A stretch of 64,000 bases of DNA, from positions 13,853,437 through 13,917,436 of the forward strand of contig NC_059475.1 of the NCBI RefSeq assembly GCF_018139145.2. Direction: 5' to 3'. The notes under the pieces were generated by a model. That model ran no database searches. It was not told the origin of the DNA and saw only the letters and a program-made list of their open reading frames with translations. The position numbers and the translations under genes were made by a program. Source of the stretch: Gymnogyps californianus (taxonomy: Eukaryota > Chordata > Aves > Accipitriformes > Cathartidae). Each line of letters starts with the position of its first letter. Position 1 is the first letter of the stretch. Below are positions 13,801-22,497 of this stretch, piece by piece.

Positions 13801-16791
13801 GATTATCTGTCTGTCTGATGGTCTGGACATCACCAGAAATCATCTGTCTGACCTCACGTACTGCCTACAGTTAGCGTTCTGCATGTGCTGAGGGCCACCC
13901 TCTCTGAGTAACTAGAGGCAATAGATCCTGCCTAAAACACAGCGAGATTCAAAAGAGCACCAGAGTAGTGCCTCAGTCCCCCGAGAGGCTTGAACTGGCA
14001 CTTACACAGAGATCAAACACCTGCTCAAGAACAACTTGAAACTCAAGATGAAACAAGCACAACAGTCAGAACCATTTTCACCCCTAAGTACAGCTAGTGT
14101 CTTTCTTATTCTGACCTACTGAATTAGTTAGTAGAGCTCATATCACCACCCTCCAAATACTTCTTTTTTGTCCATAAGATTTTTAGGAGACTATTTTTTT
14201 TCCAGAGAAAATAACATGTAATGACTACGTGATCTTATCTGTTGGAAGCATTTGTGTTACAACAGTAAGTAATTGTATTACCTGAGCAGTAGTAATTACT
14301 AGAATCAGCAGTGTAGAACCAGTCAAAATTATAGTTTGCTTTTAATCTGATAAAAAATCTCAGTCCTCTTCCACTCTCCCTCTGATTCTAAAGAGCAAGT
14401 TAAAGTTAAATGTAACACCTTCTTTTCATTTTTAAATCTTCCTTCCTGCTTCTCCCCCCACCTCCCCGCCAGGCAGCATTGTTGACTCTATATAATAATA
14501 TGATGAGCTGTCCAACTGACATTTTTTGGTGAGACCTTGCAAATTTAATACCTTTAATGGTCATAATTAGGGATCATTAGACACTTGAGACTAATGTCTG
14601 TGTGAGACATTTTGATCAGCCCCACAAGTTGTTTTAAATGTAGCATAGGTTCTGAATTACATTTTCTTATAATGCTTCAAAAAAGGCATGGCCCTCTAAT
14701 TCTCACCTAACACTTTTTTAAAGGCCAGACATTTCTGTAGTGTCTTTTGTACCATAACTGTTGCTTGTGTGTCACTTTCATCTTGCTCTCACATTGGCTG
14801 TACCTGCCTTCCTTTAACCTGTTTAAGTTTGCAGGCTTTCTGGATAAATGGATAAACCTTTATACTGAGCTGAAGTGCAGACCACATGCAGATGTTGAAT
14901 AGTGATCATACTGCAGCCAGGTTTCTTCAGACTGTGCTGCTGGGACAGACCAAACAGTTGGGTTCAAACTCTGTTAATAGGTTGTAATAATAGTGGACTG
15001 AATTCCGGTGTCTAATATTTTCTAGCAGGACTCAAAATGTTACAACAGACCAGGAAAAAAGGTTACTTCAGCAACTCCGAGAAATTACTAGAGTTATGAA
15101 AGAAGGAAAATTCATAGATGGCATCTCTCCTGAGAAGGAAGCTGAAGAAGCTCCTTACATGGAGGATTGGGAAGGTAAGCAAGAGCCTTTCTTACCATTA
15201 CCCTGACGAGAAAAATTGAATAAGGATTACTTATAGTCCCAGATCCTTTCAAAATTTTTTGTTAACTTTATCCTTCCTTTTCAGAAGTCAGTGTTCAAAA
15301 CTTTGCAAGAGGTTGTTTGTTTTCCCAACCATAATAGAAAGAAGATAGATTTTGAGGCATCCAGCATTTCCTTTAGTGTAAACACTACACTGTTTGCTGC
15401 CAAAAGTGGCATATGAATATTCACATATGCTTCATCTGCTGCTGAGTCTTGGCTGCTGTAGGTTTATATCTTTCCCTTTCTTTGCTGGGCTAGATTTCAT
15501 GCAACATCATAAAACCCTTGGAAATCAGAATCAATATGTTTTGGATAACTTACAGTTTTTACTTTTGATTAGTCATTCTTTGTTTGCTCCAATGTTGTAA
15601 AAGTCAACTCTAGGAAGTCTGTCTTTTAAAAGTTCTTTATTTTAATGTCCTTTCCATTCCTTGGTGTTTACTTGTTACATAAATGTGTTTTCAAGATATC
15701 CTAGTTGAGCTGCTCACTATCATAATTTTAAATGCAGACTTAATTCCTTGCTCTTTAAGAAGCTTTCAAAAATGATCCAAAACATAAAGCATAAACAGTG
15801 GCCTCGAGCTCTGTTTTCTTAAGTCAAGTTCACGATGCATTTTCTAAAATGAAATGCACAAAGTCATTGACATATCTGGTTTTTCAACTTTATAAATAAT
15901 GCTGTTTATAGCACAAGTCTTCAAAACATGAACCAGTCAATCTGTAAACAGAAACAAACAAAAAAAAGGATCTATTTAAAGATCTAAGACACACAATTTT
16001 CACCTGTTAGCTCCCATAGCTTTCAGCAAAGCTCAGATATTCACTCCTGAAAGTCAGGGTTGATATCCTGGCTCCCGAAAAATAAGTGGAGTTTTCTCAT
16101 CATCTCCCAAGAAGTCATGTTTTGCAGATTCTTGCCATGGATACATCTTGCTGTGACGTATACATGGCATTAAATAGATGACACTTATACTGGCAGTGCT
16201 AAAAACAGTTGTTCTAACAAACTTGTGCATCCATCACTGAAGTCAGTACTACTTTTAAATGCTGGTAACACTTCAAGATGCATATCACTTTATTCCTAAG
16301 GTTATCCAGAAGAGACCTATCCTGTCTATGATAATTCTGATTGCTTCAAGCGCAAACAGGACACAATCCTTGTAGATTATCCTGATGTGAGCCAGCCCTC
16401 TGCAGAAGAGCTGGCAGAAAGAATGGAGGGCATGGAAGATGAGGAGCATCTGTGCAATGAAACCCTGCTAACTGATCTCACCATGGGAAGGGGCAGTCAT
16501 GATTTAATGCAGAAAAAGGATGAGGTAACTGGTGTCAGTGAAGAGGACAGGGACCTTCATCACAGCCAAAGCATTGAGGAGTGCTGCTGTTGTTATGAGG
16601 ATGACGATCCTGCTGTCATAGCAGAGAATGCTGGATTCCACTCTGAGAGCTGCAGCGAAGCAGAAGAGTCAACCCAAGAGGACCTGTCTGTGGAGTCAGA
16701 AAATGAAAATGCAGCACTGAAAAAGCAAAAAGCCAGTGATTCAGATGAAATAGGCACACTGAGAAAGCGCAACACAAAAGGACTTGAGTAA
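4658..16791 (+). CDS. RIC3: RIC3 acetylcholine receptor chaperone, exons 2-6 (5' partial)
   Basis: RIC3 is an ER membrane chaperone that promotes folding and assembly of nicotinic acetylcholine receptors (notably alpha7) and 5-HT3 receptors. Five exons join with matching phases into about 343 residues: 4658-4881, 6130-6208, 8353-8446, 15029-15174 and 16301-16791. Visible in order are an RSHLAEA segment, a Gly-rich linker, a membrane helix (GQIIPIYGFGIFLYILYILF), a basic loop, a coiled coil (DYELTQLQEKLRETEEAM), the conserved LREITRVMKEGKFID and EEAPYMEDWEGYPEETYP blocks, and an acidic C-terminus ending in RKRNTKGLE. Human RIC3 is about 369 residues, so only exon 1 (start codon and first hydrophobic segment, roughly 40 residues) is missing; it must lie upstream of position 1. 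Identity rests on recognised family blocks throughout. All introns are GT-AG. TUB lies downstream on the opposite strand. Confidence 0.97.
4882..6129 (+). other. RIC3: RIC3 intron 2
   Basis: Intron of 1248 bp with GTAAGA donor and TCATCAG acceptor. I saw no gene, RNA or recognisable transposon in it; an A-run lies at 4987-4999. Confidence 0.8.
6130..6208 (+). CDS. RIC3: RIC3 exon 3: cytosolic basic loop
   Basis: 79 nt (26 codons plus one base) between a CATCAG acceptor and an A|GTGAGT donor. It encodes LASKGKTTAGERKCPTA followed by APGNMKRKI, matching the human LSSKGKTT...PGNTHRKIT stretch just after the membrane helix. The leftover A joins CT of the next exon to make Thr. The exon is too short to be noticed as an open frame by itself and was found by protein matching plus splice sites. 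Confidence 0.93.
6209..8352 (+). other. RIC3: RIC3 intron 3
   Basis: Intron of 2144 bp with GTGAGT donor and GTTTTACAG acceptor. AT-rich with no recognisable gene or transposon. Minus-strand open frames at 7884-8249 and nearby show no family resemblance. Confidence 0.78.
8353..8446 (+). CDS. RIC3: RIC3 exon 4: coiled coil
   Basis: 94 nt: two bases, 30 codons, two bases. It encodes DYELTQLQEKLRETEEAMEK then LINRVGPNCD, the RIC3 coiled coil. The acceptor is TTTTACAG and the donor CAG|GTATAT. The terminal AG joins G of exon 5 to make Arg. Heptad spacing of L/I residues supports a coiled coil. Confidence 0.97.
12935..12939. repeat. Target-site duplication, left copy
   Basis: AACCA immediately before the LTR TGTCGTGG end; identical to the right copy. 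Confidence 0.9.
12940..13515 (-). mobile_element. Solo LTR of an avian endogenous retrovirus, antisense in RIC3 intron 4
   Basis: On the minus strand the element reads TGTCCTGGTTTCGGC...AACCACGACA, with TG/CA ends, and is 576 bp long. It is flanked by perfect 5-bp direct repeats AACCA (12935-12939 and 13516-13520), so both ends are exact. Internal signals are in the right order for an LTR on the minus strand: a CRE-like TGACATCA (13251-13258), TATATAAA (13236-13243) and ATTAAA (13060-13065). No internal retroviral genes are present, so it is a solo LTR left by LTR-LTR recombination. The terminal sequences match my recollection of LTR families common in Neoaves (TguLTR-like); the exact family needs a repeat-library search. 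Confidence 0.93.
13516..13520. repeat. Target-site duplication, right copy
   Basis: AACCA immediately after the LTR end; identical to the left copy. A 5-bp duplication fits ERVL-like or some ERVK-like integrases. Confidence 0.9.
15029..15174 (+). CDS. RIC3: RIC3 exon 5: conserved juxta-coiled-coil block
   Basis: 146 nt: one base, 48 codons, one base. It encodes TQNVTTDQEKRLLQQLREIT, RVMKEGKFIDGISPEKEAEE and APYMEDWE, the best conserved cytosolic part of RIC3. Acceptor TCTAGCAG; donor GAAG|GTAAGC. The final G joins GT of exon 6 to form Gly (EDWEGYPEE). Confidence 0.97.
15175..16300 (+). other. RIC3: RIC3 intron 5
   Basis: Intron of 1126 bp with GTAAGC donor and TTCCTAAG acceptor. No gene or recognisable repeat seen. 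Confidence 0.8.
16301..16791 (+). CDS. RIC3: RIC3 exon 6: acidic C-terminal tail
   Basis: 491 nt: two bases, 162 codons and TAA. It begins YPEETYPVYDNSDCFKRKQD, continues into an SAEELAERMEGM helix and then a strongly acidic low-complexity tail. That tail holds a CCCCYEDDDPAVIAENAGF block with four adjacent cysteines and a basic end (KQKASDSDEIGTLRKRNTKG). Human RIC3 has recognisably similar blocks at the same places. The reading frame is open to the stop, giving no sign of a pseudogene. Confidence 0.97.
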
Positions 16792-17640
16792 CAGGGACAA
16801 TAGTGGATGTTATCTAGATGGTAAAGGTAGAGGTCATAAACTGCCATTCATGTGGTTTTTGTTCCCAATGAAGACTGTGTTCATCTCCTTGTACCAATTT
16901 CATTCCTGTGGTAACAATCAGTCACATCATCTACCTGAACTGGAAGCCAATGCCCTCTTTCCTGCAGTCTTGTCATGGCTTACCGTGACATTGCCAACAG
17001 CACTTTGTCCTTGCTTTTTGGAGACTGGTATCTTGGAGCAGATTATTCAGTTCAGATATTTGTGATTCTTTCTGATTCTGAAGAAACAGTCCTTGGTTTT
17101 GCCCTTTGTCATCCCGGAGTTAATCAAATGTCTTTTCTGACTTTCTCAAAAACATCTGTTTGTGTGCTACCAGTTATGAAAATTAATCAAATCCATATAT
17201 ATTTATGAGATTACCAGGAAGCTGGAGGAGAAAGCATGCCTTCGTTCTCTTACCTGAATGTTAACTGATCAGCAGAACAGACCATAGTCACACACGTGAC
17301 TCTTTCTCAACTGTGTCATTGCTGCTGTACGCCCGAGAAACTGTTGTCACTACAATCCATGAAATTCATATGCTACCCCAACCCACAGCCCATTTCCCAG
17401 CTTATTTCATACTGCAGGACCAGTAGCCTAATCTATGTTGTGTTCCAGGAAGAGCGTGAGCAAGACTGAAGCGTTATGAGTTGTTCTTTGTCTTTGCTAT
17501 AGCTGTGGTGAAACGTCTTGGTCAAACTCCCAGATGAGCGCAGGAATCAGACCGTACTTTGTGTTAAAGAAGAACACTAAAAACATGCCCAGTGATTAAT
17601 TAAAAAAAAAGCAGCGAGAAGGTTTGTCCTTAAAACTATA
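16792..17640 (+). other. RIC3: RIC3 3'UTR and flank
   Basis: No coding sequence. The best poly(A) signal I see for RIC3 is ATTAAA at 17599-17604, followed by an A-run and then a GU-rich GGTTTGTCCTT (about 17620-17630). That would give a 3'UTR of roughly 0.83 kb. Longer isoforms are possible. Base composition changes abruptly to GC-rich just after this point. Confidence 0.45.
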
Positions 17641-18321
17641 AAATAGGCAAGGGTGAACCTCAGACTGAAAAGAAACCCTGCCACCTCCAGGCCCCAAGGA
17701 CCCGCCTTGGTGGCCTCCAACAGACTCCTCACATGGCGCCAGCACAACGGCCCAAAGGACTCCAGGCCCTCTCCTCCCCTCTCCCTCAGGGCTCCGTGCA
17801 GAGGAGATGGCACCTCCCCACGCTCCAGGGGCAGGGCCAGGGGACGGGGAAGAAGGGCCCATGCAACACTTGGCAATCAGCAATTCTTTTATGGAGTGCT
17901 GGGAGACCTTGCGCAGGCCGCCTGCGCCTCCCTTTCCTGCCGGTGGGATGTCTGGATGCTTCGCCCCCTCTCAGCCACTGTCGGGCATGGGGGGCTGTGC
18001 CACTTGCAGGGAGCTGGGTCAGTGAGGGATCACCGAGGACCCCCCAACCCTCCTGCGTTGCTGTTGCCACCATCTCATCCAGGGGAGCCCAGGCACGGGA
18101 TGAGGAGGGGGCTGGAGCCCAGGCACACAAGGGGAGGTGGAGGGCAGTCCCTGTGCCCAAGGGGCAGCAGAAGGGCACAGGGGAGCGAACCCCAGGAAAG
18201 GGGCCCTCATTCCCCCCAACCTTCCTCCTCTTCCCACATGAGGCCATCTTTCAGGCCAGAGGCCCCCCAGCTCCCAGAACAGCCATATTTGGCCACATGC
18301 ATTCCCATCACAGTGGCCTCC
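17641..18321. other. GC-rich block upstream of the intronless gene
   Basis: Abrupt rise in G+C after the AT-rich RIC3 flank, with many CCC/GGG runs. Frames stay open on both strands at once (for example + 17653-18324 and 17733-18332, - 17786-18247). That is expected when TAA/TAG/TGA are rare and is not good evidence of coding. I recognise no protein family in any frame. It may be the 5' flank that arrived with the small gene at 18429. Confidence 0.5.
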
Positions 18322-18369
18322 TGATGTCATGAGCTACCTCACTGCCATTTGTTCCGAGCCCTATAAATA
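18322..18369 (+). promoter_or_regulatory. Candidate core promoter: CRE-like site plus TATA box
   Basis: TGATGTCA (18322-18329, one base from the palindromic CRE) lies 33 bp ahead of TATAAATA (18362-18369). A start near 18391-18393 (CCCACAATT) is at the expected distance and would give a 5'UTR of about 37 nt before the ATG at 18429. This compact CRE+TATA arrangement resembles spermatid-expressed intronless genes; that comparison is inference. Confidence 0.5.
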
Positions 18370-18428
18370 CAGGGACCCCGGCAGCTGGCCCACAATTTGC
18401 TGAGCTTCGAGGCCCTCAGATTCCAAGA

Positions 18429-18785
18429 ATGATTGGAAGAAGGGGGTCCCATGGCAGCAAGGCGAGTGGCTGCCCACGTTTGCATGGGAAGGCAGACAGG
18501 CGGCTGCAGGAGAGGCGGAGGAAGAGGAGGCAGCGTCAGAGGAGGGGCACCATCAGCCGCATGGTAGCGATGGCTATCGCTCATGTGGCTGATGGTGTGG
18601 AGCCCATGGAGGTGGGTCCACTGGAAGATCAAGAAGAACCAATGGAAGTGGATCCACCTCCAGCATGGCTCCCCTGGCACCACTACACCGTACCAGGGCT
18701 CCTCTCCATGACGCCATCAACATGGCGTTGCAGGAGCACCCGGCCAGTGCCCTACCATCGGCCTAGCCTCTGCAACTGGCGTTAG
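18429..18785 (+). CDS. Unrecognised small intronless gene, Arg-rich protein of 118 aa
   Basis: I do not recognise the family. The ORF begins at an ATG with A at -3, 37 nt after a plausible start site, and ends with TAG. AATAAA follows at 18939-18944. Residues 24-39 are strongly basic (RRLQERRRKRRQRQRR), a likely nuclear or nucleic-acid-binding segment. Residues 58-63 and 70-75 carry a near duplication (EPMEVG, then EPMEVD followed by PPP). The C-terminal 40 residues are rich in W, H, R and P, and an alternative +1 frame there also stays open (18668-18769), so a frameshift in the 3' third is possible. No introns are needed. The gene sits between RIC3 and a CR1 cluster in a GC-rich block unlike its surroundings. 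It could be a species- or clade-restricted gene, a retrogene, or a decayed copy of a multicopy family. Confidence 0.45.
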   Translation: MIGRRGSHGSKASGCPRLHGKADRRLQERRRKRRQRQRRGTISRMVAMAIAHVADGVEPMEVGPLEDQEEPMEVDPPPAWLPWHHYTVPGLLSMTPSTWRCRSTRPVPYHRPSLCNWR

Positions 18786-18938
18786 CTGGAAAGCCCAGCT
18801 TCCATGCCTGGCTGTCCTGCGGGCTCACCTGTTCCATCTCCCAGCATCAACAACTATTGTGTTGATTGCTGCGCGTGGTGTGAGCCCTTCTTTCCCATAC
18901 CCTGTCCCCTCCCCCTATTTAAAAAGAAAAACAAAACC

Positions 18939-18944
18939 AATAAA
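18939..18944 (+). terminator. Poly(A) signal of the intronless gene
   Basis: AATAAA 154 nt after the stop codon, followed about 40 nt later by a U/GU-rich stretch (CTCTCTTGTTTGC, 18976-18988). Confidence 0.5.
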
Positions 18945-19124
18945 CCAAGAAAATAACAGTAAAAATGCTTTCCTCCTCTCTTGTTTGCTACTTTGGCGAC
19001 TGCATCTGGACTCCTCTGTCCCCTCCTGGTCTCCCCAGTCCGGGAAAGACACTGATGTGTGGGGTGTGGGCCCAGCCCAGGGCCTTCGAGATGGCGAGGG
19101 GCCGGGGCACACGGCACACAAGGG

Positions 19125-19261
19125 CAGGCTGAGGGAACTGCCTCTGGTCATGAGGGTGGTGAGACACCGGAGCAGGTTGCCCAGAGGCGTTGTGGATGCT
19201 CCATCCCTGGAAGTGTTCAAGGTCAGGTTGGCTGGGGCTTTGAGCAACCTCATCTAGTGAA
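19125..19261 (+). mobile_element. CR1 3'-end fragment with internal deletion
   Basis: Translation gives RLRELPL followed directly by VMRVVRHRSRLPRGVVDAPS and EVFKVRLAGALSNLI. These are two CR1 ORF2/3'-end blocks normally separated by about 200 bp, so the middle is deleted. The element stops just after the ...NLI* stop instead of running to a CR1 tail. The next CR1 sequence (RT block) begins abruptly at about 19262. Confidence 0.75.
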
Positions 19262-19325
19262 AGACACCTGTCAGCTTCGCCTCTGTGCCTGGGAAGATCA
19301 TGGAACAGATCCTCCTAGAAGCTAG
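19262..19325 (+). mobile_element. CR1 (host copy), 5' remnant of the RT region
   Basis: Encodes PVSFASVPGKIMEQILLEA, the RT block that in CR1 directly precedes ...[10 protein letters not shown]. The continuation [15 protein letters not shown] is found at 22501, after the inserted element. So this 60-bp piece and 22498-23752 are one CR1 split by a nested insertion. Confidence 0.8.
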
Positions 19326-19569
19326 GAGCGAGCCCAGGATATCAACACCTGGCTCCAGGACTGGTGCCTGCACCAAAACTTTGGGTTTTTAAACGATGGA
19401 AGAGCTTTCAAGAGACAAGTTATGCTGGGGCCTGATGGGATCCACCTGTCCTGATGGGGAAGATGCATCTTTGGGCGTAAACTGATGGGGCTGATTGAGA
19501 GAGCTTTAAACTGGAATTGATGGGGGAGGGGATACCAACAGGATTGCAGTAGGTAAGCCAAGGGTTGGC

Positions 19570-20489
19570 ATGGCATCGCCTGAGGGTGGCAATGCTAGTG
19601 GGAACATTTACACTGCTCCTGGGAGCATGGAGGGCTCAGGAGCATATCTGCAATGCTTGTACACCAATGCACGCAGTATGAGAAACAAACAGGATGAACT
19701 GGAAGCATTGGTCAGCTCCCAGAGCTACGATATCATAGGTATTAGTGAGACTTGGTGGAATGAGTCCCACGATTGGAGTGCTGGGATGGAGGGCTACAGG
19801 CTGTTCAGGAGGGATAGGCAGGGCAGCTGAGGTGGAGGTGTCGCACTGTATGTAACAGAGAAGTTTGATTGTACAGCCCTTAAGTTAGTGATGATGTGGT
19901 TGAGAGCCTCTGGGTGAGGATTAGGGGGATGGAAAACAAAGGAGCTGTTGTAGTGGGTGTCTACTACCAATCGCCCAGCAAGGATGTAAGCACTGATGAG
20001 TTATTCTATAGGCAATTAGGAGAAATTTCAGGATTGGTAGCCCTTGTCCTTATGGGAGATTTCAACTTTCTAGACATCAACTGAGAATATCATGCTGCTG
20101 AGACGAGCAGGTCTTGGAAATTCTTGAATTTTGTAGATGATAACTTCTTGTCACAGGTAGTCAGTGAGCCAACTAGGAAAGATGCCCTCCTAGACTTGCT
20201 GTTTGTGAATAGAGAAGGACTCATGGGGGATGTGATGGTAGGTGGCTGTCTTGGCCACAGTGATCATGAAATGGTTGAGTTTAAAATTTTCAGTGTAATG
20301 AGAAAAAAGGACAGCAGAGTTGCTACCCTGGACTTCAGGAGAGCAAACTTTGAGCTATTCAGGGAGCTATTTAGTAGAGTACCCTGGGAATCTGCTTTTG
20401 AGGGCTTAGGAGTCCACGAGTGCTGGTCAGTCTTTAAGATCCACCTTTTAGAAGCACAGGAGCAGGCAATTCCACTGTGTTGTAAGTAA
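19570..20489 (+). pseudogene. CR1 ORF2 endonuclease domain, broken
   Basis: The apurinic-type endonuclease half of CR1 ORF2 spans three open pieces (19570-19830, 19896-20084, 20124-20489). The expected residues are visible: N in TNARS, E in ETWW, D/N in GDFN and the SDH histidine. TGA codons replace sense codons at 19828 and 20084, and a small indel separates the first two pieces. Confidence 0.85.
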
Positions 20490-20617
20490 GTAAGTCAAGC
20501 AAGCAGGGCAGAAGACCAGCTTGGCTGAACAGGGAACCCCTTGTGGAGCTCAAGAGGAGAAACAAATTGTACGATCTCTGGAAGTGAGGTCAGGCTTCGC
20601 AGGAAGATCACAGAGCC

Positions 20618-22054
20618 GTGGTTCATATGTGCAGGGAGAAGACACGAACGGCCAAAGCTCAATTAAAGTTGAAACTGGCCAGTGTTGTTTCAGGTAACAA
20701 GAAGGGCTTTTTAAAGTATGTTAATAGCAAAAGGAGGTCTAAAGAAAACATTGGACAGATACTTGTTGAAGATGGTCATCTGACTAATAGGGATAAAGAA
20801 AAAGCAGAGGCATTCAATGCATTTTTTGCCTCGGTCTTTAATAATATTGATAGACCTTGGGCTGCCCAGTCCCCTGAGTCAGAGGACTACAAGTGTGGGA
20901 ACAGTGACTTTCCATTTGTGAACGCTAAAATTGTAAGGGACCAGATGTATCAGCTGGATGTTCAGAAGTCCATGGGGCCTGATGGGATTCATCCCAGAGT
21001 ACTGAAGGAGCTAGCGGATGTTATGGCAGGACCCCTCTCGATCATCTACCAAAGGTCTTGGGAGTCTGGGGAGGTCCCTGCTGACTGGAAGCTAGCAAAC
21101 GTTATTCCAGTCTCCAAAAAGGGCGTGAGGGAAGATGCAGGGAACTACAGACCTGTTAGTCTAATCTCAGTTCATGGAAAAATTACGGAGAAGATTATAC
21201 TGAGTACTACTGAAAGGCATTTAAAGACTAATGCAATCATCAAGCACAGTCAACATGGGTTCACCAAGTGAAAGTCCTGTTTAACTAATCTGATATCCTT
21301 CTCTGATAAGGTCACCTGTGTAGTGGATGAAGGGAAGGCGGTGGATGTAGTTTTTCTGGATTTTAGTAAGGCTTTTTATACTGTCCCTTACAGCATCCTT
21401 CTGGACAAGTGGTCCAACTGTGGGATGAGCGGGTTCACGGTGCACTGGGTGAAGAACTGGCTGAAGGGCAGAGCTCAAAGGGTTGTAGTGAATGAGGCTA
21501 CATCTGGCTGGTGCCTGGTCACCAGCAGTGTTCCTCAGGGCTCAATTCTAGGGCCAGTCCTGTTCAATATGTTTGTCAATGATCTGGATGCAGGAGTCGA
21601 ATGCACCATTAGCAAGTTTGCTGATGATACCAAACTGAGAGGTGCTGCTGAGGGACAAGAGGCCTTGCAGAGGGATCTAGATAGATTGGAGCATTGGGCT
21701 ATGATTAATGGGATGAAATTTAACAAGTCCAAATGCCAGATTCTGCACCTAGGAGAGAGTAATGCCAGGCACAAGTATGAACTGGGAGAGGAGTGGCTGG
21801 AGAGCAGCCCTGCAGAAAGGGATCTGGGGGTGCTGGTCAGCAGGCTCAATGTCAGTCAGCAGCGTGCCCTGGCAGCCAAGAGGGCAAACCGCATCCTGGG
21901 GTACATCAAACACAGTATAATCAGCTGGTCAGAAGAGGTGACGATCCTGCTGTATTCAGCGCTGGTGCGGCCTCACCTTGAGTACTGCGTGCAGTTCTGG
22001 GCCCCACAATTTAAGAAGGATGTGAAGGTCCTTGAATGCTCCAGAGGAAGGTAA
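20618..22054 (+). pseudogene. CR1 ORF2 reverse transcriptase domain, broken
   Basis: RT of the inserted CR1. Finger and palm blocks run from AEAFNAFFASVFN through [13 protein letters not shown] to a C-terminal [20 protein letters not shown] segment. A TGA at 21269 interrupts the GFTK*KSCLTNL block. The FADD aspartates are intact, but the stops and the shifted upstream frame make it non-functional. Confidence 0.85.
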
Positions 22055-22480
22055 CAAAACTGGTGAAAGGGCTGGAAGGAATATCCTGTGAGGAACAGCT
22101 AAGGACTTCGGGTTTGTCTAGTTTGGAGAAAAGGAGGCTGAGGGGTGACCACATTGCTCTCTACAGCACCCTGAGGAGGCGAAATGGAGAGGGAGGTTCT
22201 GATCTCTTCTCCCTGTATCCAGTGATAGGACACATGGGAATGGTTCAAAGCTGCACCAGGGCAGGTTTAGACTGGACGTTAGGAAGCATTTCTTTACCGA
22301 GAGGGTGGTCAAACACTGGAACAGGCTTCCTAGAGAGGTAGTGGATGCCCCAGGCCTGTCAGTGTTTAAGAGGCATTTGGACAATGCCCTTAACAACATG
22401 CTTTAACTTGATCAGCCCTGAATTGATCAGGCAGTTGGACTAAATGATCATTGTAGGTTCATTCCAATTGAAATAGTCCT

Positions 22481-22495
22481 ATTCTATTCTATTCT
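22481..22495 (+). repeat. ATTCT tail of the inserted CR1
   Basis: Three ATTCT units at the CR1 3' end, the typical short tandem tail of this LINE. They mark the exact right edge of the nested copy. Confidence 0.9.
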
Positions 22496-22497
22496 AT

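Larger units (their letters stand above)
8447..15028 (+). other. RIC3: RIC3 intron 4 (6.6 kb)
   Basis: The largest RIC3 intron in the window, with GTATAT donor and TCTAGCAG acceptor. Apart from the solo LTR at 12940-13515 it contains no gene I can support. It also has a perfect 18-bp palindrome at 11555-11572. Confidence 0.8.
19326..22497 (+). mobile_element. Nearly full-length CR1 LINE nested inside another CR1
   Basis: About 3.2 kb. A 5'UTR-like segment (about 19330-19640) precedes ORF2. The endonuclease has LYTNARSMRNKQDELEALV, ISETWW, a GDFN motif and LGHSDHEMVEF. The reverse transcriptase follows with [54 protein letters not shown] and the catalytic FADDTKL. The CR1 3' segment ends in ATTCT repeats (22481-22495). 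The element is dead: in-frame stops at 19828, 20084, 20487 and 21269, a frameshift between 19858 and 19896, and a further frame change before 20618. CR1 retrotransposes by target-primed reverse transcription. Confidence 0.93.

Noticed and set aside
17653..18332. Overlapping 223-aa and 199-aa plus-strand ORFs and a 153-aa minus-strand ORF
   Set aside because: All lie in the GC-rich block where stops are rare in every frame. None has a recognisable domain, and two frames are open at once. Possible but unsupported.
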